Both the position numbers and the translations under genes were made by a program. Below are positions 55,099 through 64,000 of a stretch of 64,000 nt of DNA, one piece after another. Below the pieces are notes generated by a model. The model searched no databases. It saw only the letters and a program-made list of their open reading frames with translations, and was not told where the DNA came from. Position 1 is the stretch's first letter, and each line of letters starts with the position of its first letter. The stretch comes from Aestuariirhabdus litorea (GTDB lineage: Bacteria > Pseudomonadota > Gammaproteobacteria > Pseudomonadales > Aestuariirhabdaceae), in assembly GCF_003864255.1 (NCBI RefSeq), contig NZ_QWEZ01000002.1:62001-126000 (forward strand), in the 5' to 3' direction.

Positions 55099-57177
55099 AT
55101 GGCCAAGGAAAAAAAGACTCTACGCCTTCTGATCATCGAAGAATCTCAAAACGATGCCGAACAGCTCGTTAATGTCTTTCGTAATTCAGGCCACGCCACC
55201 CGAGCCCATAGAACGATCTCTGCCGAGGCGCTGGAAGAGGAGCTGCAAAGCCAAACCTGGGACCTGCTGCTGGCCAGCGAGGCCAGTGATGAGATAAGCG
55301 CCGACCAGGCGCTGGATATCGTTAACTCCCTCCATAAGGATATTCCGGTTCTGTTAATGTTGCCGGAGCCCAGCAGTGAGCAGATCACCGAGGCCCTGCA
55401 GAAAGGGTACCGCGACGTTATCCCTTACGACGAAGACAAACGGCTGGTACTGGTGGCCAACCGCGAGCTCGCGCAGCTCGAAGAGCGCCGTCGCCGGCGC
55501 CAGCTCGAGGTAAGCCTGAAAGAGACCGAAAAGCGCTGCCAGCTTCTGCTCGATAGCTCGGTCGATGCCATCGCCTACATTCATGACGGCATGCACATCT
55601 ATGCCAACCGCGCCTACGTAGAACTGTTCGGGTATGAGGATGCTGACGATCTGGCGGGAATGCCCATCATCGACATGGTGGCCCCGGAGAATCAGGCCGA
55701 AATCAAAAAGGTGTTGAAAGAGTTTCACAACCAGGGAAGCGGCGAGGGCAAACTCACCTGCTCCGGCCAGCGCCAGGATGAGAGCCAGTTCCAGGCCAAT
55801 ATGGAGTTCTCACCCGCCATCTACGACGGCGAGCCCTGCGAACAGGTGGTGATCCGGGTTGACACCGGCAACCCGGAGCTGGAGGAGAAACTCAAGGAGA
55901 TCAGCACCCAGGACCTTGTCACCGGGTTGTTCAACCGGGACTACTTCTCCCAGCAACTCGATGCAGCCATCGAAAAGGCGGTCGGGGGCAAGCAGAACAG
56001 CGCCGTGTTTTATATCTCACTCGATAACTTTGGTGAGATTCGAGACAAGGCAGGCATTTCGGGCACCGACCTGGTACTGACCGATGTGGGTTCCCTACTG
56101 AAAGAGAACGTTCCCAGCCCCAATGTGCTGGCCCGCTACGGCGATGACATCTTCCTGGCCCTGGTGGCCCACGACCAACTGGACAAGCTCAAGGCGATTG
56201 CCGACAAGATTTGCGCTGAGGTTGCCGAGCACATGTCCGATGTCTCCGGTGTCACCGTACAGACCACCTGCAGCATCGGTATCGCCATTGTCAACGAAAC
56301 CACCAGCTCAGCTGATGGCATCATGGACCGCGCCCAGCGCGCCGCGAGTCGTGCACAGGCGGGCGGCGGCAGCCGCTGTCACCTGCACAACCCCAAAGAT
56401 GACATTGAAGCCCAGGCCAACAAGGGCGATGTCGGCGCCATGATTCAGCAGGCACTGGATAACAACAGCTTCAAGCTGTTGTTCCAACCCATCATCAGCC
56501 TGCGGGGTGACACCCACGAGCACTACGAGGTGCTGTTGCGACTGATCGACGCCGACGGTAAAGAGGTCAGCCCCAAGGAATTTATGAGCGTTGCCCGCGA
56601 AACCGGGCTAAGCACCAAGATCGACCGCTGGGCGATCCTGCAGTCGATCAAACTGCTGGCGGCGCACCGGGCCAACAACCACGACACACGCCTGTTCATC
56701 CACCTGAGCGGCGACTCCATCATGGACCCAACTCTTCCACCCTGGCTCAGCGTGGCCCTCAAGGCTGCTCGCCTGCCCAGCGATGCGATCATCTTCGAAA
56801 TCTCCGAGACCGACGCCACCACCCACCTCAAGCAGGCCAAGGTGCTGACCAAGGCGATCAACGAGCTTCACTGCCGCGTGGCCCTGGGTCATTTTGGGGG
56901 CTCCCTTAACCCCTTCAACAATCTCAAGCACCTGGATGTTGCCTTCGTTAAACTGGACGGTTCCTTCTCCGAGGATATCGATAACAGCGACACCTTCGAG
57001 AGCATGAAGAACATGATCAGCTCGCTGCAAAGCCAGGGCAAGCTCACCATCGTCCCCATGGTCGAAAGCGCTTCCATGCTCTCCGTCCTGTGGCAGGCGG
57101 GGGTTAACTACATTCAGGGCTACTACCTGCAGGGCCCTACGGAGCATATGGATTACGACTTCTCCAACGACATGTAG
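55099..57177 (+). CDS. fimX: FimX-type c-di-GMP effector (REC-like, PAS, degenerate GGDEF and EAL)
   Basis: 692 residues. Receiver-like domain about 8-125 without the acidic pair or phospho-Asp (LIIEES, LLLASE); PAS about 140-255; GGDEF about 270-430 with GDDIF (348-352) in place of GGDEF; EAL about 445-685 with EVLLR (477-481) in place of EALLR and GHFGGSLNP where active enzymes have DDFGTG. P. aeruginosa FimX shows the same kind of decay, is catalytically poor, binds c-di-GMP through its EAL domain and positions type IV pilus assembly at the pole. Located upstream of serB as in Pseudomonas. Fits with the minor pilins at the left end. Confidence 0.9.
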   Translation: MAKEKKTLRLLIIEESQNDAEQLVNVFRNSGHATRAHRTISAEALEEELQSQTWDLLLASEASDEISADQALDIVNSLHKDIPVLLMLPEPSSEQITEALQKGYRDVIPYDEDKRLVLVANRELAQLEERRRRRQLEVSLKETEKRCQLLLDSSVDAIAYIHDGMHIYANRAYVELFGYEDADDLAGMPIIDMVAPENQAEIKKVLKEFHNQGSGEGKLTCSGQRQDESQFQANMEFSPAIYDGEPCEQVVIRVDTGNPELEEKLKEISTQDLVTGLFNRDYFSQQLDAAIEKAVGGKQNSAVFYISLDNFGEIRDKAGISGTDLVLTDVGSLLKENVPSPNVLARYGDDIFLALVAHDQLDKLKAIADKICAEVAEHMSDVSGVTVQTTCSIGIAIVNETTSSADGIMDRAQRAASRAQAGGGSRCHLHNPKDDIEAQANKGDVGAMIQQALDNNSFKLLFQPIISLRGDTHEHYEVLLRLIDADGKEVSPKEFMSVARETGLSTKIDRWAILQSIKLLAAHRANNHDTRLFIHLSGDSIMDPTLPPWLSVALKAARLPSDAIIFEISETDATTHLKQAKVLTKAINELHCRVALGHFGGSLNPFNNLKHLDVAFVKLDGSFSEDIDNSDTFESMKNMISSLQSQGKLTIVPMVESASMLSVLWQAGVNYIQGYYLQGPTEHMDYDFSNDM

Positions 57178-57202
57178 GCCTTAAGCCTCCACGCAGGGCA
57201 AT

Positions 57203-57232
57203 AAAAAGGGCAGCTCACCGGCTGCCCTTTTT
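57203..57232. terminator. Bidirectional intrinsic terminator between fimX and serB
   Basis: AAAAAGGGCAGC-TCACCG-GCTGCCCTTTTT, symmetric with T runs on both strands, lying between the convergent fimX and serB stops. Confidence 0.9.
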
Positions 57233-57261
57233 ATTGCGCTTGAGATATCAGGGGTGCCTCA

Positions 57262-58473
57262 TTACACCTGGTCGCGGTCCCGGAAGCCGATCAGGTAGAG
57301 GATGGCATCCAGCCCCAGAGTAGAGATCGACTGTTTAGCGCTCTCCTTGACGATGGGCTTGGCGCGGAAGGCGACCCCCAGCCCTGCAACGCTGAGCATG
57401 GGTAGGTCGTTGGCACCATCCCCCACAGCGATCACCTGCTCAAGACGAATCCCCTCCTGCGCCGCGATCTGCTGCAGCAGCTCCGCCTTGCGCTGGCCAT
57501 CCACTACGGTCCCCGTTACCCGCCCGGTTACCTTGCCCTCCTCAATCTCCAGCTCATTGGCGTGAACATAATCGATCCCCAGCCGCTGCTGAAGGTGCTT
57601 CGCAAAAAAGGTGAAGCCGCCCGAGAGGATGGCGGTCTTATAACCCAATCCCTTGAGGGTGGCGATCAGTGTCTCGGCGCCCTCGGTCATGCGCAGCTGG
57701 CCGGCGATGGTGGCCAGTGTTGACTCCTCCAACCCTTTCAGCAAGGCAACTCGTCGGCTGAAGCTTTCGGTGAAATCGATCTCACCACGCATCGCTTGCT
57801 CAGTAATCTCGGACACCTGTTCGCCAACGCCCGCAGCCTTGGCCAGCTCGTCAATCACTTCCGCCTCGATCAGGGTCGAATCCATATCGAACACCACCAG
57901 GCGGCGGTTACGCCGGAAGATGCTGTCCTCCTGAAACGCGATATCCACCTCCAACTCGCTGGAGATATGCAGGAAATCAGCCTTCAACGCCTCCAGGTCC
58001 GGCACTGAGCCGCGGACCGAGAATTCCAGGCAAGCCTTATTCTGCGGAGTCGGGTGCTCCAGCGAAACCCGGCTCGAGAGGCGGTTGATGCTATCAATAT
58101 TGAGGCCATGGTTGGCCGTGATCCCTGACACACGTGCAATCTGGTCAGCACTGATTGAACGTGACAGCAGGGTAACGATGTAGCGCGCCTTACCCTTGCC
58201 GCTGACCCACTGCTCGTACTCCTCGGCGGAGACCGCATCGAAGCGGACCTGCAGTCCCAGCTCGTGCATATGAAACAGCAGGTCCTTGAGCAGCGGCGAT
58301 GACTCCTTCTCAGAGGGAATCTGCACCAGGATGCCCCAGGTCAGGTGGTCGTGAATAACCGCCTGCCCAATATCCAGAATGGTCAGGTTAAACTGCGCCA
58401 TGATACCGGTGATCGAGGAGGTCAGGCCCGGCTTGTCCTGCCCCGACACATTGATAAGGATGATCTTGCTCAC
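57262..58473 (-). CDS. serB: Phosphoserine phosphatase SerB
   Basis: 403 residues. Two ACT-like domains at about 1-175 (INVSGQDKPGLTSSITGI at the start), then a HAD phosphatase with VVFDMDSTLIEAEVIDELAK (catalytic Asp pair), SGGFTFFAKHL and VGDGANDLPMLSVAG. Last step of serine synthesis. The long form with two ACT domains is like the Pseudomonas enzyme; E. coli SerB (322 residues) is shorter. Confidence 0.97.
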   Translation of the reverse strand: MSKIILINVSGQDKPGLTSSITGIMAQFNLTILDIGQAVIHDHLTWGILVQIPSEKESSPLLKDLLFHMHELGLQVRFDAVSAEEYEQWVSGKGKARYIVTLLSRSISADQIARVSGITANHGLNIDSINRLSSRVSLEHPTPQNKACLEFSVRGSVPDLEALKADFLHISSELEVDIAFQEDSIFRRNRRLVVFDMDSTLIEAEVIDELAKAAGVGEQVSEITEQAMRGEIDFTESFSRRVALLKGLEESTLATIAGQLRMTEGAETLIATLKGLGYKTAILSGGFTFFAKHLQQRLGIDYVHANELEIEEGKVTGRVTGTVVDGQRKAELLQQIAAQEGIRLEQVIAVGDGANDLPMLSVAGLGVAFRAKPIVKESAKQSISTLGLDAILYLIGFRDRDQV

Positions 58474-58625
58474 TGGAGTTGATCCGCTGAATGAACTGGT
58501 TCGCTATTGTAACCGAGAGCTTTTGCAGATGCTTCAGTGAGGGACAGAATCCTCTATTCAAGTTACAATGACGGCGCAGTCACCGACTGCTTCTCCCCCT
58601 CTGTAACCCTGACCGGACATCCTCC

Positions 58626-59804
58626 GTGCCCGATACGCTGAAAACATTGGCCCGCCAGCACACCGGCCCGCTCCTGATGCTTTTTTATGCCGCCAGCCTG
58701 GCTCTCTTCTGCCTGATCGCCTACCAACAAATCCGCTTCACCAGCGAAACCCAGGCCTATGTTTTCGGTGATACCCTGGCCTCCCAAACCGCCAGCCAGG
58801 CGACTGAGCTGCTGGTCAGCAATGACATCCTCAGCCTCAACGTGATGCTCAACCAGCTCAGCGAAAACCCCTACATCGCCGCCATCAATATCTACAGCAT
58901 TGATAACCAGCTGCTGGCGGGGCGTGATTTTGACCACAACGCCGCGGGGCGCCTCTTTACGGCTCCGGTGCACTATCAGGAGGTGATTGCCGGTTACGTG
59001 CGTGTTCGCCTCAATGACCGGTACATCCGCCAACCGGCCCGCGATGCCATCACCCTGATCCTGCTCTCCGCACTCCTGCTATCGGTGATCGCCTTTCTCA
59101 TCCTCCGTCACCTGCCCGTCCATCAAGGAGAGCGCTTCCCCCTCACTGCGCCGGCTCCCAGCGCCTCCAGGCAGGACGAAGCTGCCGCCGATCCCCTCCA
59201 GGGGGTGGAGCCAGAGGAGGAGGAACCCTATATCGACAGTGACGCCAGCGCCCTGCTCTGCATCCGCTTCAACAACCAGCCAACCCTGCAGCAGTGCATG
59301 AACCCCGGCGACTTCAAGCAACTACTGGAACAGCAGACCCGCGCATTACGCCATGCCGCTCGCCTCTACAACGGTGAGTTAAGCTACTCCGCGGAGGGAC
59401 AGGCCTATCTCAGGTTTCCCGAGCGGTTTAACGAAGACTACCTGTTCAGCGCCCTCTGCTGCGGACTGCTACTGGAGCGGCTCAGCCAGCTCCGCAAGCA
59501 ACAGCAGCAGCCCCGCTTCAGCCTGGGCCTCGGCATGAGCCACCAGCACGAGGGGGAGGCGGTAGATGAACACCCGCTGCGGCGACCTACGGCGCCCTCC
59601 ATCGCCTTCCAACTGGCGACCGCCGAGCTGCGCAGCGGAATCACGGTCTGCCCTGAAATAGCCGACATCCTGCAGGATGAAAGCCGGGTCGAGATCGAAG
59701 CGCAAGGCCCCCATGCCGGCCCCCGGGTCACCTCGGTTCACAGCAGCTACCAGCACCTCCTGGAGCAGCAGTGCCAGCAGATGGCCGCCCACGCACTGGG
59801 CTGA
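58626..59804 (+). CDS. AhpA/YtjB-like (SMP_2) membrane protein
   Basis: 392 residues from a GTG at 58626. Membrane helices at about 14-33 and 140-160 enclose a periplasmic domain (SQTASQATELLVSNDILSLN, NPYIAAINIYSIDNQLLAG) typical of the SMP_2/AhpA family, known in E. coli as YtjB (Smp) next to serB. The cytoplasmic part has an acidic linker (GVEPEEEEPYIDSD) and a region of about 170 residues resembling a nucleotide-cyclase-like or GGDEF-like fold without catalytic motifs; that is a guess. Divergent from serB, as in E. coli and Pseudomonas; function unclear. Confidence 0.75.
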   Translation: MPDTLKTLARQHTGPLLMLFYAASLALFCLIAYQQIRFTSETQAYVFGDTLASQTASQATELLVSNDILSLNVMLNQLSENPYIAAINIYSIDNQLLAGRDFDHNAAGRLFTAPVHYQEVIAGYVRVRLNDRYIRQPARDAITLILLSALLLSVIAFLILRHLPVHQGERFPLTAPAPSASRQDEAAADPLQGVEPEEEEPYIDSDASALLCIRFNNQPTLQQCMNPGDFKQLLEQQTRALRHAARLYNGELSYSAEGQAYLRFPERFNEDYLFSALCCGLLLERLSQLRKQQQQPRFSLGLGMSHQHEGEAVDEHPLRRPTAPSIAFQLATAELRSGITVCPEIADILQDESRVEIEAQGPHAGPRVTSVHSSYQHLLEQQCQQMAAHALG

Positions 59805-59820
59805 CCACGGAGGGCTGTGA

Positions 59821-62073
59821 TCAGCCCTCGGCCTCTATCCGATCCACCTTCTGAAAACCACGCGGCAACTTGTTACCCCTGCGCCCCCGCTCCCCGCGGT
59901 AGTGCTCAAGATCCGAAGGGCGCAGGTTAAGGTGACGCTTGCCGGCATAAAGCACCAGCGTCTGGGTGGGTGATAGCACCGTCAGGTCGATCACGAACTC
60001 CTCCCGCGACGCCACCCGTGCCGAGGCAATATTGATGATCTTGTTGCCCTTGCCGCGGGCCAGCTGGGGCAGGTCCGCTACCGGGAACAGCAGCAGGCGA
60101 CCCTCGTTGGTGACCGCCGCCACCAGCTCCTGTGAGAGGTCGGTGATCGCCACCGGCGGCAACACCCTCGCCCCCTTGGGCAGGCTGAGTGCAGCCTTAC
60201 CGGAGCGATTTTTGCTTTGCAGCTCGCCGAGGGTGGTGACGAATCCATAGCCGGCATCGGAAGCCATCAACAGGGTCTGGCGCTCCTCACCGATCAGCAT
60301 CCCCTCAAAACTGGCGCCGGAGGGCACGTTCAGCCGACCCGTCAGGGGTTCACCCTGGCCCCGGGCAGAGGGGAGACTATGGGTAGTGACGCTGTAGCTG
60401 CGCCCGGTGGAGTCGATCACCACAGTAGGCTGGTTGCTGCGCCCCTTCACCGACAACTGATACTCATCCCCCGACTTGTAGCTGAGGGCCGCCGGATCAA
60501 CATCGTGCCCCTTGGCCGAGCGGATCCAGCCTTTTTTCGACAGCACTACGGTCACCGGCTCCGCCGCCATCAGTTCGGTTTCATCCAGTGCACGGGCCTC
60601 ACCACGCTCCACGATGGGTGAGCGACGCTCATCCCCATAGCTCTCGGCGTCGGCAATAATCTCTTTTTTGATCAGGGTCTTAAGGCGAGCCTCGGAGCCC
60701 AGGATCTTCTCCAGTTTCTCACGCTCCTGCTCGAGCTCCGACTGCTCGGTGCGGATCTTCATCTCCTCCAGGCGCGCCAGCTGGCGCAAGCGGGTATCGA
60801 GGATGTAATCGGCCTGCACCTCGGTGAGCCCGAAGCGCTCCATCAATACCGGCTTGGGCTCATCCTCGGTGCGGATGATATGGATTACCTCATCCAGGTT
60901 GAGGAAAGCGATCAACAAACCATCGAGCAGGTGCAGGCGCTTGTTGACCTTGTCGAGCCGATACTGCAAACGCCGGCGCACGGTTTCGGTTCGATAGCTC
61001 AGCCACTCCCGCAGCAGCTGGTCGAGCGCCTTCACCTGGGGACGGCCGTCGATGCCGATCAGATTGAGGTTTACCCGGTAGGTGCGCTCCAGATCGGTGG
61101 TGGCGAACAGGTGGTTCATCAGCTGTTCGGTGTCGATGCGGTTGGAACGCGGTACGATCACCAGGCGTGTCGGGTTCTCGTGGTCGGATTCATCCCTGAG
61201 GTCGGCCACCATCGGCAGCTTCTTTTTCTGCATCTGGTCGGCAATCTGCTCCAGCACCTTGGCGCCGGACACCTGGTGGGGCAGCGCCGTGATCACCAGA
61301 TCGCCATTCTCACGCTGGTAGACCGCCCGCATCCGCAGGCTGCCGCGACCGCTCTGGTACATCTTCAGCAGTTCGGCCCTGGGGGTGATCAGCTCAGCTT
61401 CGGTCGGGAAGTCGGGCCCCTTGATATGCTCGCACAGCTGCTCCAGGGTCGCCTTCGGCTCCTCCAGCAGGCGCACGCAAGCCGCCGCTACCTCCCGCAG
61501 GTTGTGGGGTGGTATATCGGTGGCCATGCCGACCGCAATACCGGTACCGCCGTTAAGCAGCACATTGGGCAGGCGCGCCGGCAGGGTGGCGGGTTCATCG
61601 AGGGTGCCATCGAAGTTGGGGACCCAGTCCACGGTCCCCTGCCCCAGCTCCCCGAGCAACACCTCGGAGTAGGTGGAGAGCTTGGCCTCGGTATAACGCA
61701 TCGCCGCAAAGGACTTGGGGTCATCGGGTGAGCCCCAGTTACCCTGCCCCTCGACCAGCGTATATCGGTAGGAGAAGGGCTGAGCCATCAACACCATCGC
61801 CTCGTAGCAGGCGCTGTCGCCGTGGGGGTGAAACTTACCCAGCACGTCACCAATGGTACGCGCCGACTTCTTGTATTTGGCGCTATTTTTCAGCCCCAGC
61901 TCACTCATGGCGTAGACAATACGCCGCTGCACCGGTTTGAGGCCGTCCCCCACGTGGGGTAGTGCACGGTCGAGAATGACGTACATCGAGTAGTTGAGGT
62001 AGGCGTTTCGGGTGTAATCCCTGAGGCTTTGGCGTTCGACGCCATCGTCGCCAATAATAATCTGGTCTGTCAT
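59821..62073 (-). CDS. parC: DNA topoisomerase IV subunit A
   Basis: 750 residues from [20 protein letters not shown]; an open frame extends 49 codons upstream but overlaps parE and lacks homology. Catalytic Tyr in [11 protein letters not shown]. The quinolone-resistance region reads [13 protein letters not shown], with Ser and Glu at the positions of E. coli Ser80 and Glu84, so wild type there. C-terminal beta-pinwheel from about 500. Forms ParC2E2 with ParE, which is 37 bases upstream. Confidence 0.97.
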   Translation of the reverse strand: MTDQIIIGDDGVERQSLRDYTRNAYLNYSMYVILDRALPHVGDGLKPVQRRIVYAMSELGLKNSAKYKKSARTIGDVLGKFHPHGDSACYEAMVLMAQPFSYRYTLVEGQGNWGSPDDPKSFAAMRYTEAKLSTYSEVLLGELGQGTVDWVPNFDGTLDEPATLPARLPNVLLNGGTGIAVGMATDIPPHNLREVAAACVRLLEEPKATLEQLCEHIKGPDFPTEAELITPRAELLKMYQSGRGSLRMRAVYQRENGDLVITALPHQVSGAKVLEQIADQMQKKKLPMVADLRDESDHENPTRLVIVPRSNRIDTEQLMNHLFATTDLERTYRVNLNLIGIDGRPQVKALDQLLREWLSYRTETVRRRLQYRLDKVNKRLHLLDGLLIAFLNLDEVIHIIRTEDEPKPVLMERFGLTEVQADYILDTRLRQLARLEEMKIRTEQSELEQEREKLEKILGSEARLKTLIKKEIIADAESYGDERRSPIVERGEARALDETELMAAEPVTVVLSKKGWIRSAKGHDVDPAALSYKSGDEYQLSVKGRSNQPTVVIDSTGRSYSVTTHSLPSARGQGEPLTGRLNVPSGASFEGMLIGEERQTLLMASDAGYGFVTTLGELQSKNRSGKAALSLPKGARVLPPVAITDLSQELVAAVTNEGRLLLFPVADLPQLARGKGNKIINIASARVASREEFVIDLTVLSPTQTLVLYAGKRHLNLRPSDLEHYRGERGRRGNKLPRGFQKVDRIEAEG

Positions 62074-62110
62074 ACGACTGCTGTTCTCTAAATCGGTTCG
62101 GGAGGTGGGG

Positions 62111-64000
<1,890 letters not shown>

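Overview
The window is a G+C-rich (about 60% by eye), densely packed stretch of a gammaproteobacterial chromosome. Gene order points to the Pseudomonadales/Oceanospirillales side of the class: two blocks match Pseudomonas aeruginosa order as I remember it (prmA-DUF3426-dusB-fis-purH-purD-retS, and dnaB-rplI-rpsR-rpsF ... rlmB-rnr-purA-hisZ-hflCK-hflX-hfq-miaA-mutL-amiB-tsaE-nnr-queG-orn-rsgA-motBA-rhdA-psd ... fimX-serB-parC-parE). I cannot name the genus from sequence alone. I see no rRNA, tRNA, CRISPR array, prophage or insertion sequence.

Layout. 1-2260: minor type IV pilins (fimU, pilV, pilW and the start of pilX), minus strand. 2516-7058: an ABC-2 exporter (yadGH type), a lone 2-keto-4-pentenoate hydratase-like gene and a sodium:alanine symporter. 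7247-10415: a METTL25/GSTCD-like methyltransferase and a substrate-binding-protein/PAS/GGDEF fusion. 10569-17196: prmA, DUF3426, dusB-fis, purH, purD. 17289-20972: a RetS-like hybrid sensor kinase and a phytase-like secreted protein. 20973-26558: dnaB, rplI, DUF2232, rpsR, rpsF, a 2-hydroxyacid dehydrogenase and rlmB. 26627-42235: rnr, purA, hisZ, DUF2065, hflC, hflK, hflX, hfq, miaA, mutL, amiB, tsaE and nnr, all minus strand. 42301-50354: queG, orn, rsgA, motBA, an HDOD protein, rhdA, psd. 50351-53006: epmA, efp, epmB. 53167-57177: an uncharacterised PilZ-like protein and FimX. 57262-64000: serB, an AhpA/YtjB-like protein, parC, parE.

How the genes work together. Most are housekeeping: purine synthesis (purH, purD, purA), translation and RNA quality (rpsF, rpsR, rplI, prmA, dusB, miaA, tsaE, queG, rlmB, rsgA, efp with epmA/epmB, orn, rnr, hfq), replication and topology (dnaB, parC, parE), mismatch repair (mutL) and envelope upkeep (amiB, psd, hflKC). 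Overlaid on these is a set of surface-lifestyle genes: minor pilins, FimX (degenerate GGDEF/EAL), an active-looking GGDEF fusion, a RetS-like kinase, motAB and an HDOD protein.

No clear brand-new system stands out. The points most worth a second look are the RetS-like kinase, whose transmitter has lost nearly every catalytic signature residue; the unnamed PilZ-like partner gene of fimX; the beta-lysylation EF-P module inside an otherwise Pseudomonas-like block; an S6:S18-type leader before rpsF; and a C8 run in the spacer of the likely retS promoter.
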